NCBI RefSeq assembly: GCF_001662875.1
Contig: NZ_JPVZ01000008.1
Location: 1 to 64,000 of the forward strand
Length of the DNA stretch: 64,000 nucleotides
Direction of reading: 5' to 3'
From: Thalassospira tepidiphila MCCC 1A03514
Lineage (GTDB): Bacteria; Pseudomonadota; Alphaproteobacteria; Rhodospirillales; Thalassospiraceae
Below, piece after piece: positions 26,725 through 36,845 of the stretch (position 1 is the stretch's first letter; each line of letters begins with the position of its first letter). A model generated the notes under the pieces. It searched no databases and was not told the origin of the DNA. It saw only the letters and a program-made list of their open reading frames with translations. A program made the translations under genes and the position numbers.

Positions 26725-28677
26725 TCACTTGCCAACACCTTCGGCCAACGCATCAAGTTTGACTTCGCGAACCGGGCGGGCAAAGAAATACCCCTGCATC
26801 AGCCGGCCACCCAACGTGATGATCACATCGCGCTGGCTGTCGTTTTCGATCCCTTCCAGCACGCAATCAATGCCAAGGTTTTGGCACATATCAATCACAG
26901 TCTTGACGATACGGCGGCTGCGTTCGTTATGCGACAGCGGGGCGACAAAGCTGCGATCAACCTTGAGCACATCAAATTCAAGTTCGTGGACATAGCGCAG
27001 GCTGGAATAACCGATGCCGAAATCATCAAGCGCAATGCGCGCCCCATGATCGCGCAAATACCGGATGCTGGTCCGGGCGGCCTCAAAATCACGCAAGAAC
27101 GCCGTTTCAGTGACCTCAAAGGTCAATCTTCCCGGGTCGATGCGATGCTTTTTGATCTCGTCGATCAGCCACTCGACAGTGTCGGACAGAACAATATCGC
27201 GCGCCGAAAGGTTAAACGATACAGGCAGGTTTTCCGGCCAGTCCTGCATATCGACCATCAGCTTTTCGAACAGGACCCTTGTCAGAAAACCGACCTGGCC
27301 GGTCTTTTCTGCCACCGGAAAGAACGTGCCTGGCGAAACCGCCCCCATCTGGGCACTTTCCCAACGGGCAAGCGCCTCAAGCGAGCTTACCTGCCCGGAT
27401 CGAATATCAAATACCGGCTGATAATGCAGGCTGAGCTCGGTCGATAAATCCGCCTTGCGCAGCGCCTGTTCGATCTGGGAGTCATGGCGGATCAGTGTTT
27501 CGTGGTGGGCGGCAAACAAAACCGCCTCGCCGCGCGCATTCTTTTTCGCATGATAAAGCGCAAAGTCAGCCCGCTCGAACAGGCCGTTCGGGCTGCGCGC
27601 CACTGTCGGATAGGTCGCAAACCCCAGTGATGCCGAAACCTGCACGGTCACACCATTTAGGACAAACGGACGATTGAGCGCGTTACAAAGCTCCTTGCCT
27701 AGCGCAATAAGTTCGAGTGCATCGTCATAGCCCTTAAGCAGTAATCCGAACTCATCCCCGCCCAAGCGCGCCAGAAGCGTCTTCTGACCAAGCACTTTGC
27801 GAAGCCGCCTGCCCGCCTGCTGCAACAGCTCATCGCCCGACGGATGCCCGTGCACGTCATTGACCGGTTTGAAACCGTCCAGATCAATCATCGCCACCGC
27901 GAATGTTTCATTCTCGGCGGTGGCATTCACCGTATCTTCCAGCACGGAAAAAAAGGCCCGGCGGTTGGATAAACCGGTCAACGGATCAATCAGCGCCAAT
28001 GCCTCGTTCTGGCGCGACAGTTCGATCATCGTCTGGTGCTGTGCTTCAAGGTCGTTCTGGGTCTGGATAAGGCCAGAAAAATTGGCATAGAAGCTTCGAA
28101 TGATCTGAATGATCATCAACGACACAAGCGCCATATTTACCGCGATCGCGACATAGACTTCGTTGCCGCTGGTCCCGAAGAAGAACACGAAGGTGCCCAG
28201 CACAATCGCAACAACCAGCAATGCCGCAGGCGGGAAATTCACCAGACAGAAAATACAGCCAACAACGGTGATCGATATGAAATAGGCAACGTGGCCGCGC
28301 TGATAGGCGTCGCCATAATCAAACATCGTGATCGCCCAAAGGGTGAACAGGACGGATATCACCACCGCCAGCACCCTGATGCGCTTCAGATGTTTGATAC
28401 AGACATCGACGTCATCAATATCAACGCGGGCCCGGTTCCAGGCAACTGCACGAAAAATACAAATGACACCCAGGACAATCACCGCATGGACTGTCATCCA
28501 GTCCGGTGCTGTTCCGTAATGGGTATAGGCAAGAGCCACCGCGTTGGCCAGCAGCAGCATATAAAGGACAGGTATCTGACGCGAAAGGGCACCAACCTGC
28601 GCGCGCAACAGTTCCGGCTTGTCTGTCCGAATTTTTAACGTGTCGGCAAAACCTTGCCAGAAACTACCGGCTGCCAC
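26725..28677 (-). CDS. Membrane GGDEF-EAL protein
   Basis: A 650-residue c-di-GMP enzyme. About six membrane helices fill residues 35-195 without a large periplasmic domain. The GGDEF domain (about 225-390) has GGDEF at 306-310 and lacks the RxxD I-site. The EAL domain (about 400-640) has the catalytic EALARWES motif (433 onward), DDFGIGYSSL and the metal-binding aspartates, so both activities are possible. The start is GTG 28677 with gga upstream. Its nearness to the partner-switch genes is notable, because the STAS protein HsbA in Pseudomonas targets a diguanylate cyclase. Confidence 0.92.
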   Translation of the reverse strand: MAAGSFWQGFADTLKIRTDKPELLRAQVGALSRQIPVLYMLLLANAVALAYTHYGTAPDWMTVHAVIVLGVICIFRAVAWNRARVDIDDVDVCIKHLKRIRVLAVVISVLFTLWAITMFDYGDAYQRGHVAYFISITVVGCIFCLVNFPPAALLVVAIVLGTFVFFFGTSGNEVYVAIAVNMALVSLMIIQIIRSFYANFSGLIQTQNDLEAQHQTMIELSRQNEALALIDPLTGLSNRRAFFSVLEDTVNATAENETFAVAMIDLDGFKPVNDVHGHPSGDELLQQAGRRLRKVLGQKTLLARLGGDEFGLLLKGYDDALELIALGKELCNALNRPFVLNGVTVQVSASLGFATYPTVARSPNGLFERADFALYHAKKNARGEAVLFAAHHETLIRHDSQIEQALRKADLSTELSLHYQPVFDIRSGQVSSLEALARWESAQMGAVSPGTFFPVAEKTGQVGFLTRVLFEKLMVDMQDWPENLPVSFNLSARDIVLSDTVEWLIDEIKKHRIDPGRLTFEVTETAFLRDFEAARTSIRYLRDHGARIALDDFGIGYSSLRYVHELEFDVLKVDRSFVAPLSHNERSRRIVKTVIDMCQNLGIDCVLEGIENDSQRDVIITLGGRLMQGYFFARPVREVKLDALAEGVGK

Positions 28678-28817
28678 TTGTCCCAGACCTAACGCGTTCT
28701 TTATCCCGAAAAAATACTATACAGGAAAAGTGCGACCGAACATCACTGATTGCAAGCGGCGTCTAAATACACATGCCCGGAATATCCCGGGATCTGTTTG
28801 TTTTGGCTAAGGTCTGG

Positions 28818-29174
28818 CTACGTCTTGGCAGTTCGACCCTTGTGCGCCTGTGAACGGCGCGCAGCGCCAAGCGCCAAGGTGGCAAATTCAAGAAGTTGTT
28901 CTTCGTTATCAAGCCATTCACCGGGCACTTCAAAATAAGACAGGGTCACCGGCCTTCCCGACGGCACGGCAAATGGCTGCATCCCCATCGCGTCAAACCT
29001 GTCCTTGGTCTGGGCGTCTCCTTTGAGATACAGGACGTCATCGGAAATAATCGCAAAGAAGGCGCCGTCACAATAAAGCCCGACGGCGCCAAACATCCGT
29101 CTGGGCCTGATATGCCCCAAAGGTGCCAAAAGTTCTGACACCAGCAGAACGAACTCGCTATCGACCGATGCCAT
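28818..29174 (-). CDS. TfoX N-terminal domain protein
   Basis: A 118-residue protein with the TfoX/Sxy N-terminal fold: IRPRRMFGAVGLYCDGAFFAIISDD followed by LYLK is characteristic (quoted in two parts of the domain, residues about 22-52). The C-terminal TfoX domain of competence regulators is absent, as in many stand-alone members of unknown role. The start is ATG 29174, which lies 17 bases inside the 3' end of the WYL regulator gene on the same strand, so the two are probably cotranscribed. Confidence 0.82.
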   Translation of the reverse strand: MASVDSEFVLLVSELLAPLGHIRPRRMFGAVGLYCDGAFFAIISDDVLYLKGDAQTKDRFDAMGMQPFAVPSGRPVTLSYFEVPGEWLDNEEQLLEFATLALGAARRSQAHKGRTAKT

Positions 29175-29862
29175 TAAGGATCTCGCCTTCAACACCTTCG
29201 GAAATCAGATAATCACGCAATGACCGCCCCGGAACCGGGCGAAAGCGCGATGTCGATATCTCCATATGCGCAATCCGGTCGGCCCGAAAAACGCGAAAGG
29301 CCTCGCGCAACTCACACCAACTGGCCAGGAGCCATGTACTGCCAAAAAACAACATGCCAAGTGGCCAGACCCGACGACGGGTATTGTCGCCCTTCGCATC
29401 GGTGTAATCGATATCAATCAGAAACCGTTCGCGGATGGCGCGCCTAAGGTCCGGCATCGAAATGGCAATCGGTTCCTGCGCGATTTCGGCAATCGCAATC
29501 GGTACACCACCAACCAGACCACGGATTTTTTCGGGCAACACGGCCTCGATCTTGGTAAGGGCATCACCGGCGGCACGTGCCATTTGCGGATCGGTCCAGC
29601 TTTGAACCATGCGGGCCGCGACAACAAGTGCCTCGATCTCGTCAGCATCGAACATAAGCGGCGGCAGGTCATACCCATCACGCAGGATATAGCCGACGCC
29701 CGCCTCCCCCTCGACCGGAACGCCCGATGCGGCAAGGTCGCGAATGTCGCGGTAGATGGTGCGTTCGGAAACTTCAAGTTCTTCGGCCAGGTCACATGCG
29801 CGGCACAGTTTGCGTCGGCGCAAGATTTGAACAAGGCGAAATAATCGGTCAGCCCGTCTCAT
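29158..29862 (-). CDS. WYL-domain transcriptional regulator (YafY family)
   Basis: A 234-residue DeoR-like helix-turn-helix plus WYL domain regulator. The N-terminal HTH is LAEELEVSERTIYRDIRDLA at about 22-41; the WYL domain from about 130 ends in a region RVWPLGMLFFGSTWLLASWC, where WLLASWC matches the family WYLvaxc motif. ATG 29862 has aaggag 5 bases upstream. WYL regulators sense small ligands, often nucleic acids or metabolites. A perfect 11-bp inverted repeat spans its own promoter and faces the divergent VOC gene, so it probably controls both. The TfoX-like gene overlaps its 3' end. Confidence 0.9.
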   Translation of the reverse strand: MRRADRLFRLVQILRRRKLCRACDLAEELEVSERTIYRDIRDLAASGVPVEGEAGVGYILRDGYDLPPLMFDADEIEALVVAARMVQSWTDPQMARAAGDALTKIEAVLPEKIRGLVGGVPIAIAEIAQEPIAISMPDLRRAIRERFLIDIDYTDAKGDNTRRRVWPLGMLFFGSTWLLASWCELREAFRVFRADRIAHMEISTSRFRPVPGRSLRDYLISEGVEGEILNGIGR

Positions 29863-29894
29863 GATCACTCCTTTGTCATCCTGCCCCAAAAATT

Positions 29895-29924
29895 ATCATA
29901 CCGCTCCTGACAGGCTCCTGTCAG
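29895..29924 (-). promoter_or_regulatory. Probable sigma-70 promoter of the WYL regulator gene
   Basis: On the minus strand, ctgaca (29924-29919) and tatgat (29900-29895) are separated by 18 bases, which gives a leader of about 25 nt before ATG 29862. The -35 lies inside one arm of the palindrome at 29904-29927, so a bound dimer would cover the promoter. Confidence 0.6.
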
Positions 29925-29927
29925 GAG
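29904..29927. promoter_or_regulatory. Perfect palindromic operator, probably of the WYL regulator
   Basis: ctcctgacagg and its exact reverse complement cctgtcaggag are separated by 2 bp. The site lies between the divergent WYL and VOC genes. Core half sites ctgaca and tgtcag recur at 38793-38809 and 42450-42467. Confidence 0.7.
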
Positions 29928-29986
29928 GGATGTGCAACCATTGACAAATCGGGACAGGATTAACCCCCAACGTCAGGAGCATGACG

Positions 29987-30424
29987 ATGAAAGTCACTAA
30001 CGCCTATCAGATCATCATCACCGAAAAATTCACCCAAAGCCGCGCCTTTTACAAAAAGCTTGGCTTCACACCGGTCTTTGATGGTGACTGGTACTGCCAG
30101 CTTGTCTGGCCATCCGCACCATCCGTTCAACTTGGCCTGATGAAACAAGGTCACGAAACCCAGCCGCCCATGTTCCAGGCGGCCACCGTCGGTGAAGGAA
30201 CGGTTCTTACGCTGGAAGTCGAAGAAGCCCGCGATGCGGCAGATGAATTGCGCGAAGCCGGGTTTGAATTCGCCCTTGATGTCCGCGATGAGCCATGGGG
30301 CCAGCGCCATTTTGCCCTTCTTGATCCCAATGGCGTGCGCATCGACATCGCAAGTGCCACCGCCGAACTTTCCCCGGAATATGCCCAGCAGTTCAAGGAA
30401 GCCGGCGAAGGCGTACTTGCCTGA
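29987..30424 (+). CDS. VOC (glyoxalase/bleomycin-resistance) superfamily protein
   Basis: A 145-residue protein with the paired beta-alpha-beta-beta-beta modules of the VOC fold: FTQSRAFYKKLGFTPVFD in the first half and HFALLDPNGVRIDI in the second. Members include metal enzymes and binding proteins; metal ligands cannot be placed by eye here. The start is ATG 29987, which has aggag 7 bases upstream; the ATG at 29981 is too close to that site. It is divergent from the WYL regulator with the palindrome between them, so it is the likely primary target. A hairpin terminator follows. Confidence 0.88.
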   Translation: MKVTNAYQIIITEKFTQSRAFYKKLGFTPVFDGDWYCQLVWPSAPSVQLGLMKQGHETQPPMFQAATVGEGTVLTLEVEEARDAADELREAGFEFALDVRDEPWGQRHFALLDPNGVRIDIASATAELSPEYAQQFKEAGEGVLA

Positions 30425-30460
30425 CCTCCCTCGCGCACCACGCCCCGCAAACTTTCTGCC

Positions 30461-30494
30461 AACGGCCTGCCAATATGGCGGGCCGTTTCTTTTA
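30461..30494 (+). terminator. Terminator of the VOC gene
   Basis: An 11-bp stem with one T-G pair (aacggcctgcc and ggcgggccgtt, loop aatat) is followed by tctttt. Confidence 0.8.
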
Positions 30495-31124
30495 ACCGAG
30501 CATCTTTGCAAACCGGGATATCGCCGTCGCGGCATCGGCGATGTTCTGGCTTTGGGTACGTCCGGAACTTTTGCGCGGCTTGAAGTCATGTTCGCCGTCT
30601 TCAACCCAGTGAAGCGCAATACGGTCCGAAAGCCCGTAACCCGAAATTTCATCCGGACTGCCAAACGGATCGCGCGTGCCATGACAAATCAGGCTCGGCG
30701 TTTTCAGGGTTTTAAGATGTTCTGTACGCAGGTTTTCAGGTTTGCCCGGTGGATGGAACGGATAGCCAAGGCAGACAAGACCAGCGACACCAAGATCATC
30801 TGCCACCATGCTGGCGATCCGTCCGCCCATGGATTTTCCACCGATGATCAACTTCTCTGGCCCGCCGAGTTCGCGAACAACTTCACTGTAATACTCGATC
30901 AAAACCGGTGCCCGATCCGGCCCGCGCTTTTTGCCATCAGTCCGGCGTTTGGCCATATAGGGGAACTCAAAGCGTGCAACGCGTAGGCCCGACTTAGCCA
31001 GTTCGCCCGCCATTTCTTTCATGAACGGGCTATCCATAGCTGCCCCTGCCCCATGGGCAAGAACAATCGTTCGGACTGCATTTTCATCGCCATCAAACTG
31101 AAAATGGATTGGATCGGTACTCAA
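30492..31124 (-). CDS. KANL3/Tex30-like alpha/beta hydrolase
   Basis: A 210-residue cytoplasmic alpha/beta hydrolase. The N-terminal strand VLAHGAGAAMDSPFM, the nucleophile elbow GGKSMGGRIAS (Ser in GKSMGG) and the C-terminal histidine in DGEHDFKPRK fit the dienelactone-hydrolase-like KANL3/Tex30 group. The acid residue is probably in GTRDPFG. The substrate is unknown. The start is read as TTG 31124 with gggga upstream, as no ATG fits the family N-terminus. It converges on the VOC gene; their ends almost touch at the terminator. Confidence 0.82.
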   Translation of the reverse strand: MSTDPIHFQFDGDENAVRTIVLAHGAGAAMDSPFMKEMAGELAKSGLRVARFEFPYMAKRRTDGKKRGPDRAPVLIEYYSEVVRELGGPEKLIIGGKSMGGRIASMVADDLGVAGLVCLGYPFHPPGKPENLRTEHLKTLKTPSLICHGTRDPFGSPDEISGYGLSDRIALHWVEDGEHDFKPRKSSGRTQSQNIADAATAISRFAKMLG

Positions 31125-31325
31125 AACAGGTTCCCCACAGACTGCCGCATATTGCTTATCGTCATACAGAACATGGCGATATTCTCCAAGTCAGACATGG
31201 CCTTCATTCGGCGGGATCACGCAAATACTCGCATCCATCGCACAAGCTGGCTATAATTGTGATCCCCACCTTGACGCCGCCCCACAGGCGCCAGCACGCC
31301 ATCACATCGCGCCACCCGCGATCAG

Positions 31326-32471
31326 ATGCCTTCCATCCATGACAAAGGCCGCATCGTGTCATCCGAACCAACGTCACCGATCATAAATCCCCCCAAGGAA
31401 CGGCTTGGCCGTCTGCCGAAACCGGTTCAGTGGTTATTGCTGATTTCGACCTCCGTCGTGTTTTCGGTTCTGCTCCATCATTGGCAAGTGCCGGCCTCAC
31501 TTCTGGTGGGTCCGATGATCATCGGCATTCTGATGGGCACCAACAGCGCAACCATCGCCGCCCCCAAGCAACTTTATCTCGGTGCACAATCGGTGTTGGG
31601 CGTGATGATCGGTGGTTCGATGACCATCGGGATTTTGACATCCTTTGCCACGGACTGGCCGATGATCCTTGGCGTTACTGGCATCACTTTGCTTGCCAGT
31701 AGCTTCTTGGGCTGGATCCTGTGCGTCAAACAGGTCCTGCCCGGAACCGCAGGGATCTGGGGATCAACGCCCGGTGCGGCATCGGCCATGGTAATCATGG
31801 CAGACGCCTTTGGCGCGGATGCAAGGCTGGTGGCCTTCATGCAATATGTGCGCGTGGTGATCGTTGTCGGTGTCGCGTCCAGTGTCGCCAATTTCTGGGT
31901 TGATCCGGAAACGCTGGCGGCCATGGGGCCCCATGACTGGTTCCCGGCATTTGACCCGGTCGGTTTTGCCCTGACACTCTGTCTGGTGGTTGCCTGCTGC
32001 TTTGTCGGACAAAAAGTACGTCTGCCATCCGGTCCGCTTCTGGTGCCGATCATTGTCACCATGATCCTGCATGTCAGCGGTTTTTTCGATGTCGTCCTGC
32101 CGGAATGGTTTTTGGGCCTGACCTACGCCATGATCGGCTGGGTGATCGGTTTGAAATTCACCCCGCCGGTCCTGCGCCACGCAGCACACGCACTTCCCAA
32201 AATCCTGTTATCGATCTTTGTTCTGATCGGATTCTGTGCCGGGATTTCGGGGCTTTTGGTGTATTTCATGGATATTGATCCACTGACCGCCTATCTCGCC
32301 ACCAGCCCGGGCGGTCTTGATTCTGTTGCCATTATCGCGGCCAGCACGAATGTCGACCTGTCCTTCATCCTCGTGCTCCAGGCAACACGCTTTTTCATGG
32401 TGCTGGCCTTTGGGCCGTCCCTGGCACGGCTGGTCGCCCGGCGCACCCCCATCACGTCGAAAATCGGATGA
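31326..32471 (+). CDS. AbrB-family membrane protein
   Basis: A 381-residue integral membrane protein with about ten helices, of the AbrB family (formerly annotated ammonia monooxygenase), which has an internal duplication. Typical stretches are LVGPMIIGILMG in the first half with WGSTPGAASAMVIMADAFGAD, and the matching TSPGGLDSVAIIAAS in the second. The TPGAAS and SPGGLD motifs are the two copies of the same element. Transport is suspected for the family but no substrate is established. It stands alone, with 200 bp of free sequence upstream. Confidence 0.85.
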   Translation: MPSIHDKGRIVSSEPTSPIINPPKERLGRLPKPVQWLLLISTSVVFSVLLHHWQVPASLLVGPMIIGILMGTNSATIAAPKQLYLGAQSVLGVMIGGSMTIGILTSFATDWPMILGVTGITLLASSFLGWILCVKQVLPGTAGIWGSTPGAASAMVIMADAFGADARLVAFMQYVRVVIVVGVASSVANFWVDPETLAAMGPHDWFPAFDPVGFALTLCLVVACCFVGQKVRLPSGPLLVPIIVTMILHVSGFFDVVLPEWFLGLTYAMIGWVIGLKFTPPVLRHAAHALPKILLSIFVLIGFCAGISGLLVYFMDIDPLTAYLATSPGGLDSVAIIAASTNVDLSFILVLQATRFFMVLAFGPSLARLVARRTPITSKIG

Positions 32472-32489
32472 ACGGATCAACCCAGGTCA

Positions 32490-33923
32490 TTAGACGATAC
32501 GTATCTTGCCAACAAACCCTTCGACGCGGGCGCTTAACTCTGCACCCTGTTTTTCAAGATCATGGGCAGCGTTCCCAAGCTCACTTGATACGTGCTCACT
32601 GTGTTTGATCGCTGCGGTTATTTCCGAGACACCATCACCAACCAAACGGGAGTCTGCGACCGCGGCATCGACACATGATGCAACCGAAACGCAGGTTTCT
32701 GTTTGCTGATCGGCTTGTGTCGCTGTCGCCTCTGCCCGGTTCTGAAGATTATCCATCGCCAAGGCAATCTGTTCGATATCGTTACCCGCTTTAGAAATCG
32801 CATTGAGTATTTCACTCATCCAGCGGGCGATATCCTCGGTCGCACTGGCAGACTGGCCTGCAAGCGCCTTGACCTCCTTGGCGACAATCGCAAACCCCTT
32901 GCCTGCCTCACCGACGCGCGCCGCCTCAATCGATGCGTTCAAGCCCAGCATCTTGGTCTGCGCTGCGATGGCAGAAATGGAAGCCAGCATCTTCTCTGCA
33001 TCAGCAGCACGATCTTGCAGCACGGCAAATCCGGCGCGCATTTCGCGGGCCTGACTGCCCATATCGTGGGTAATCTTGACGGTTTCGGACGCATCCGTAC
33101 CAACGACGGCCAACGCATCCTTAAGGCTTTCCATCTGGTCTGCGACGTCTTCAATCCGTGAAATGGCCCGCCCGGTCGCATCATCAATGCCGCTACTGCA
33201 TTTTCGGGTTTGATCTGTGCTTTCGGCCAATACATCAAGCGCACCACGCATTTGACTGACAGCAGCCGCCACCATGCCAACAGTTCCCTGAACTTGCGAC
33301 TCAAAGCTTGAGGCCAGGGCCTCACGCGACCGAATGACGCGTTCACGTTCCAGCACACGCGCAACCTGCCCGCCAACAAACCCAAGAAGCTCAAGCATTT
33401 CATCATCAAGCTGTGCGACGCCCGGGCTAAAGAATTCAATGACCGCCTCTGTCTGTCCCTCCAGCTTGACTGGCAGGGCAAAACAGCCACGCAACCCGTT
33501 TCTGGACGCCGCCGCAGCACGCAAAAAGCCGTCTTTCATGGTGACATCAGCGATACACACAGGCGAACCGGTTGCCGCGACAGCGCCAATAAGGCCCTGC
33601 CCGATCGCAAACACAGTCTGTTCGGACTGGGTGCGAAATTCGGCAATGTCACCTGCGGAAATTGAAGAACTGATTGACCAGATACCTGCAGACGAAAGTT
33701 TGTCATCCACACGCAGATACGCATGCCCAACCGGCCACTGGCAATAATTGCAGACTGCCGAAAGGATTTGGGTAACTGCCGTTTCCTTGTCTGCGGCCTC
33801 ATCGGCGACAGCACTGACCGTCCGCAACAGCCGCAGGATGTCAGTCATGCTGGTTTTGCGATTGGGTCCGTTAAATTCAGGATCGTTTTCAGGGGAAATA
33901 GAGCGAATAAAACCAGCAAGCAT
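32490..33923 (-). CDS. Soluble GAF-domain chemoreceptor-like protein
   Basis: A 477-residue protein without membrane helices. A GAF domain covers about 40-200, followed by a helical linker and a methyl-accepting signalling domain. The hairpin tip [22 protein letters not shown], continuing [17 protein letters not shown], is clear but diverges from the usual [10 protein letters not shown]. It may signal to CheA from the cytosol or regulate something else. The start is ATG 33923 with cggag 8 bases upstream; ATG 33848 is a possible later start. It ends convergent with the AbrB-family gene. Confidence 0.85.
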   Translation of the reverse strand: MLAGFIRSISPENDPEFNGPNRKTSMTDILRLLRTVSAVADEAADKETAVTQILSAVCNYCQWPVGHAYLRVDDKLSSAGIWSISSSISAGDIAEFRTQSEQTVFAIGQGLIGAVAATGSPVCIADVTMKDGFLRAAAASRNGLRGCFALPVKLEGQTEAVIEFFSPGVAQLDDEMLELLGFVGGQVARVLERERVIRSREALASSFESQVQGTVGMVAAAVSQMRGALDVLAESTDQTRKCSSGIDDATGRAISRIEDVADQMESLKDALAVVGTDASETVKITHDMGSQAREMRAGFAVLQDRAADAEKMLASISAIAAQTKMLGLNASIEAARVGEAGKGFAIVAKEVKALAGQSASATEDIARWMSEILNAISKAGNDIEQIALAMDNLQNRAEATATQADQQTETCVSVASCVDAAVADSRLVGDGVSEITAAIKHSEHVSSELGNAAHDLEKQGAELSARVEGFVGKIRIV

Positions 33924-34055
33924 TTGAATAACTCCGAGGCATAACCGTCGAGCGTCACCAAAAGACGCTGACAAAGTTGCGCAAGCCTCGTTGCCTGCCG
34001 ATAAATCATTGGGTGAGTGGCGCCGTTGCCATCACGTGCATTACAATAACCTAAA

Positions 34056-34091
34056 GCTGCACACGCGAAAAGAATATTTCGCACGTGCAGC
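34056..34091 (-). terminator. Long hairpin between two minus-strand genes, possible terminator
   Basis: gctgcac pairs with gtgcagc and, inside, gcgaaa pairs with tttcgc across a 6-base loop, with an ac/ac mismatch between the two stems. It lies 65 bp after the DMT transporter stop. The minus-strand tail tttaggtt is only a weak T run. Confidence 0.45.
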
Positions 34092-34155
34092 ACACTTAAT
34101 TGATGTTCATCAGATGGTGAAAATGCCCTGATTGAAAAACAATCAGTTCCCGGGC

Positions 34156-35076
34156 CTAAATTCGTACGCGACGAAACACACCAGACGCCGTCATCACGCC
34201 AAGGATCACCAGAACCACTGCCAGAACCAGTGCCAGGTTGCCCGGTTCTCCCAACAGGATCACACCGCCAAGTGCGGTCAGGGCCGGGGTCATCGCGCCA
34301 AAGGCAGATGCACCGGTCGTTCCGATATGGCGCACGGCAAGGCCATAGGTAATTACGGCAACACATCCGGCCAGAAGACCCTGCGCTGTGAGCAACATCA
34401 TGATATCCCCCATCGGGGCATCGCCAATCGTGGTGCCGGTAAACAGCGCGATAATCGCCATCACTACAAACGACCAGAAACCGACAAACGATGCGGCTTC
34501 GAGCGCGCCAAGGCCGCTTTGACGCATGGCATGGGTGTAGCACGCCCACATAAAGGCCCCGGCCGACACAAGGCCATAGCCCATCAGCATGTCATCACTG
34601 ATCACACCGGCCGGTTTGAGCGCCACCAGGGAGGCCACGCCAATCACCACGGCGGCATAGCCAACGATGCGGACCTTGCCCGGACGTTCACCAAACAGAA
34701 GCATGGCAATCAGAACCGCCCAGACGGCCATGACACCAGGCAAAAGAATTCCAACATGGCTTGCCGGGACAAACTCAAGGGCGCTTGCAACCATCAGGGT
34801 ATAAAACGCGCCGGAACCAACGATCATCAAAAGCCCGTTGGTCATGGAAAGGCCCTTTGGCCAGATGCCTTTTCTTATCCAGATCGGGGCAAGCAGGACA
34901 AAAGGCACAACAAAACGCATCAGGCCAATATCAACAGCAGTAAAGCTTGAAGTCATGGCATAGCGGGTGGCAATCAGCCAACCGGCCCAGATGCAAACCG
35001 TCGCAAGTGCGGCGGTCACACCAACCAGTCGGCTTTCCGTCGCACCGGTGGCATAGAGCGCGGAAGTTTCAGACAT
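34156..35076 (-). CDS. EamA/DMT-family transporter
   Basis: A 306-residue inner-membrane protein with ten predicted helices in two EamA repeats of about 140 residues. The first begins TAALATVCIWAGWLIATRYAM and the second GYGLVSAGAFMWACYTHAMRQ. The end-of-repeat motifs LLFGERPGKVRIVGYAAVVIG and ILLGEPGNLALVLAVVLVILG (quoted within limits) are typical. Members export metabolites or amino acids. The substrate is unknown. A short perfect palindrome lies 71 bp upstream of the start and may be an operator. Confidence 0.9.
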   Translation of the reverse strand: MSETSALYATGATESRLVGVTAALATVCIWAGWLIATRYAMTSSFTAVDIGLMRFVVPFVLLAPIWIRKGIWPKGLSMTNGLLMIVGSGAFYTLMVASALEFVPASHVGILLPGVMAVWAVLIAMLLFGERPGKVRIVGYAAVVIGVASLVALKPAGVISDDMLMGYGLVSAGAFMWACYTHAMRQSGLGALEAASFVGFWSFVVMAIIALFTGTTIGDAPMGDIMMLLTAQGLLAGCVAVITYGLAVRHIGTTGASAFGAMTPALTALGGVILLGEPGNLALVLAVVLVILGVMTASGVFRRVRI

Positions 35077-35146
35077 AACAGGTTATCCAGTAAGGGGTTA
35101 ATTTTGCCCAAATCAGAGCATTTCTTGCGCACCGCAGCAACCCCTT

Positions 35147-35159
35147 TGACCTGAGGTCA
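35147..35159. promoter_or_regulatory. Small palindrome upstream of the DMT transporter
   Basis: tgacctgaggtca is a perfect 6-bp inverted repeat around one base. It sits in the gap between the fumarase terminator and the transporter start, so it could be an operator of the transporter. No regulator is visible beside it. Confidence 0.35.
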
Positions 35160-35173
35160 GCTATGCAAAGCAA

Positions 35174-35203
35174 AAACGGCGCAAGGTTTCCCCCGCGCCG
35201 TTT
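35174..35203 (-). terminator. Terminator of the fumarase gene
   Basis: A 9-bp stem (aaacggcgc and gcgccgttt) with a 12-base loop. On the minus strand it runs into tttttgcttt. It begins about 25 bp past the fumarase stop. Confidence 0.8.
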
Positions 35204-35228
35204 GCATATTCAGAGAACTGATTTCTGA

Positions 35229-36845
35229 TCAGATGCCGAATTCGGCAAAGAAATCGTTGCCCTTGTCATCAATGACGATGAAGGCCGGGAAGTCTTCGAC
35301 TTCGATCTTCCAGACGGCTTCCATGCCAAGTTCCGGATATTCGTGAACATCGACCTTCTTGATGCAATCCTGCGCCAGACGGGCGGCCGGACCACCGATG
35401 GAGCCAAGATAGAACCCGCCATATTTGGCACAGGCATCCTTGACCGCCTTTGAACGGTTACCCTTGGCCAGCATCACGAACGAGCCGCCAGCGGCCTGGA
35501 ACTGTTCAACATAGGCATCCATACGCCCGGCCGTGGTCGGGCCGAATGAACCAGACGGCATGCCTTCCGGCGTTTTGGCAGGGCCCGCATAATAAACCGG
35601 ATGGTTTTTAAGGTATTCCGGCATCTCTTCGCCGGCATCAAGACGTTCCTTGATTTTGGCATGCGCGATGTCACGGGCCACAATCACGGTCCCGGTCAGC
35701 GACAGACGGGTTTTGACCGGATATTGCGACAGCTGCTTGCGGATTTCATCCATCGGACGGTTCAGTTCGACCTTGACCACTTCGTCATCAAGATGCTCGT
35801 CGGTGACGTGGGGCAGGTATTTCGCCGGATCATGTTCGAGATCTTCGATAAAGATACCGTCCTTGGTGATTTTACCCAGGATCTGACGGTCGGCAGAGCA
35901 CGACACGCCCAGACCAACCGGGCAGCTTGCACCATGACGCGGCAGACGGATCACGCGCACATCGTGGCAGAAATACTTGCCGCCAAACTGCGCGCCGATG
36001 CCCATTTCTCGGGTCATCTCAAGGATCTTCTGCTCCCATTCCAGATCGCGATAGGCCTGACCATGATCGCCACCTTCGGTCGGAAGGTTATCGTAATAAC
36101 GCGCCGATGCCATTTTCACGGTCTTCAGACACGCCTCGGCAGACGTACCACCAATGACAACCGCCAGGTGGTATGGCGGGCAGGCAGAGGTGCCGAGCGT
36201 ACGGATTTTTTCATCGAGAAACTTGCGCAGGCTTTCCGGGTTCAGCAGTGCCTTGGTCTGCTGGAACAGGAAGGTCTTGTTGGCAGACCCGCCACCCTTG
36301 GCCATGAACATGAATTTGTATTCATCGCCCTTGGTCGCATAGAGATCAATCTGTGCCGGAAGGTTCGAGCCGGTATTCTTTTCCTCGAACATATTTTTCG
36401 GCGATACTTGGGAGAAGCGCAGATTGTGTTTCTGATAGGCCTGCCAGATGCCCTTCGACAGGGCTTCTTCATCGGAACCATCGGTGATGACCTTGCCACC
36501 GCGTTTACCCATGACGATGGCCGTACCGGTATCCTGACACATCGGCAAAACGCCGCCCGATGCGATGGAGGCGTTTTTCAAAAGATCCATCGCCACGAAT
36601 TTGTCATTCGGGGTGGCTTCTTCGTCATCAAGGATTTTGCGCAACTGTTCGAGATGCCCCGGACGCAAAAGGTGCGAGCAATCAAAGAACGCCTGAAGGG
36701 TCAGTTTCTCGATCGCCTCGGGCTCGACTTTCAAATAGGTCTCGCCATTGACGTCAACGGTCGAAACACCCTCGTCCCCGATCTTGCGGTAAGGGGTGGT
36801 GTCCTTCCCCTGCTCAAACATGGGTTTATAGACAAAATCACTCAT
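35229..36845 (-). CDS. Class I fumarate hydratase (4Fe-4S)
   Basis: Interconverts fumarate and malate in the TCA cycle. The 538-residue protein is a full-length class I enzyme with the alpha and beta parts fused. Cluster cysteines are visible in [21 protein letters not shown] and [10 protein letters not shown]. The C-terminal beta part carries [34 protein letters not shown] and [13 protein letters not shown]. The start is ATG 36845 with ggaag close upstream. It is monocistronic, with a terminator at its end. This oxygen-sensitive class is common in alphaproteobacteria. Confidence 0.96.
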   Translation of the reverse strand: MSDFVYKPMFEQGKDTTPYRKIGDEGVSTVDVNGETYLKVEPEAIEKLTLQAFFDCSHLLRPGHLEQLRKILDDEEATPNDKFVAMDLLKNASIASGGVLPMCQDTGTAIVMGKRGGKVITDGSDEEALSKGIWQAYQKHNLRFSQVSPKNMFEEKNTGSNLPAQIDLYATKGDEYKFMFMAKGGGSANKTFLFQQTKALLNPESLRKFLDEKIRTLGTSACPPYHLAVVIGGTSAEACLKTVKMASARYYDNLPTEGGDHGQAYRDLEWEQKILEMTREMGIGAQFGGKYFCHDVRVIRLPRHGASCPVGLGVSCSADRQILGKITKDGIFIEDLEHDPAKYLPHVTDEHLDDEVVKVELNRPMDEIRKQLSQYPVKTRLSLTGTVIVARDIAHAKIKERLDAGEEMPEYLKNHPVYYAGPAKTPEGMPSGSFGPTTAGRMDAYVEQFQAAGGSFVMLAKGNRSKAVKDACAKYGGFYLGSIGGPAARLAQDCIKKVDVHEYPELGMEAVWKIEVEDFPAFIVIDDKGNDFFAEFGI

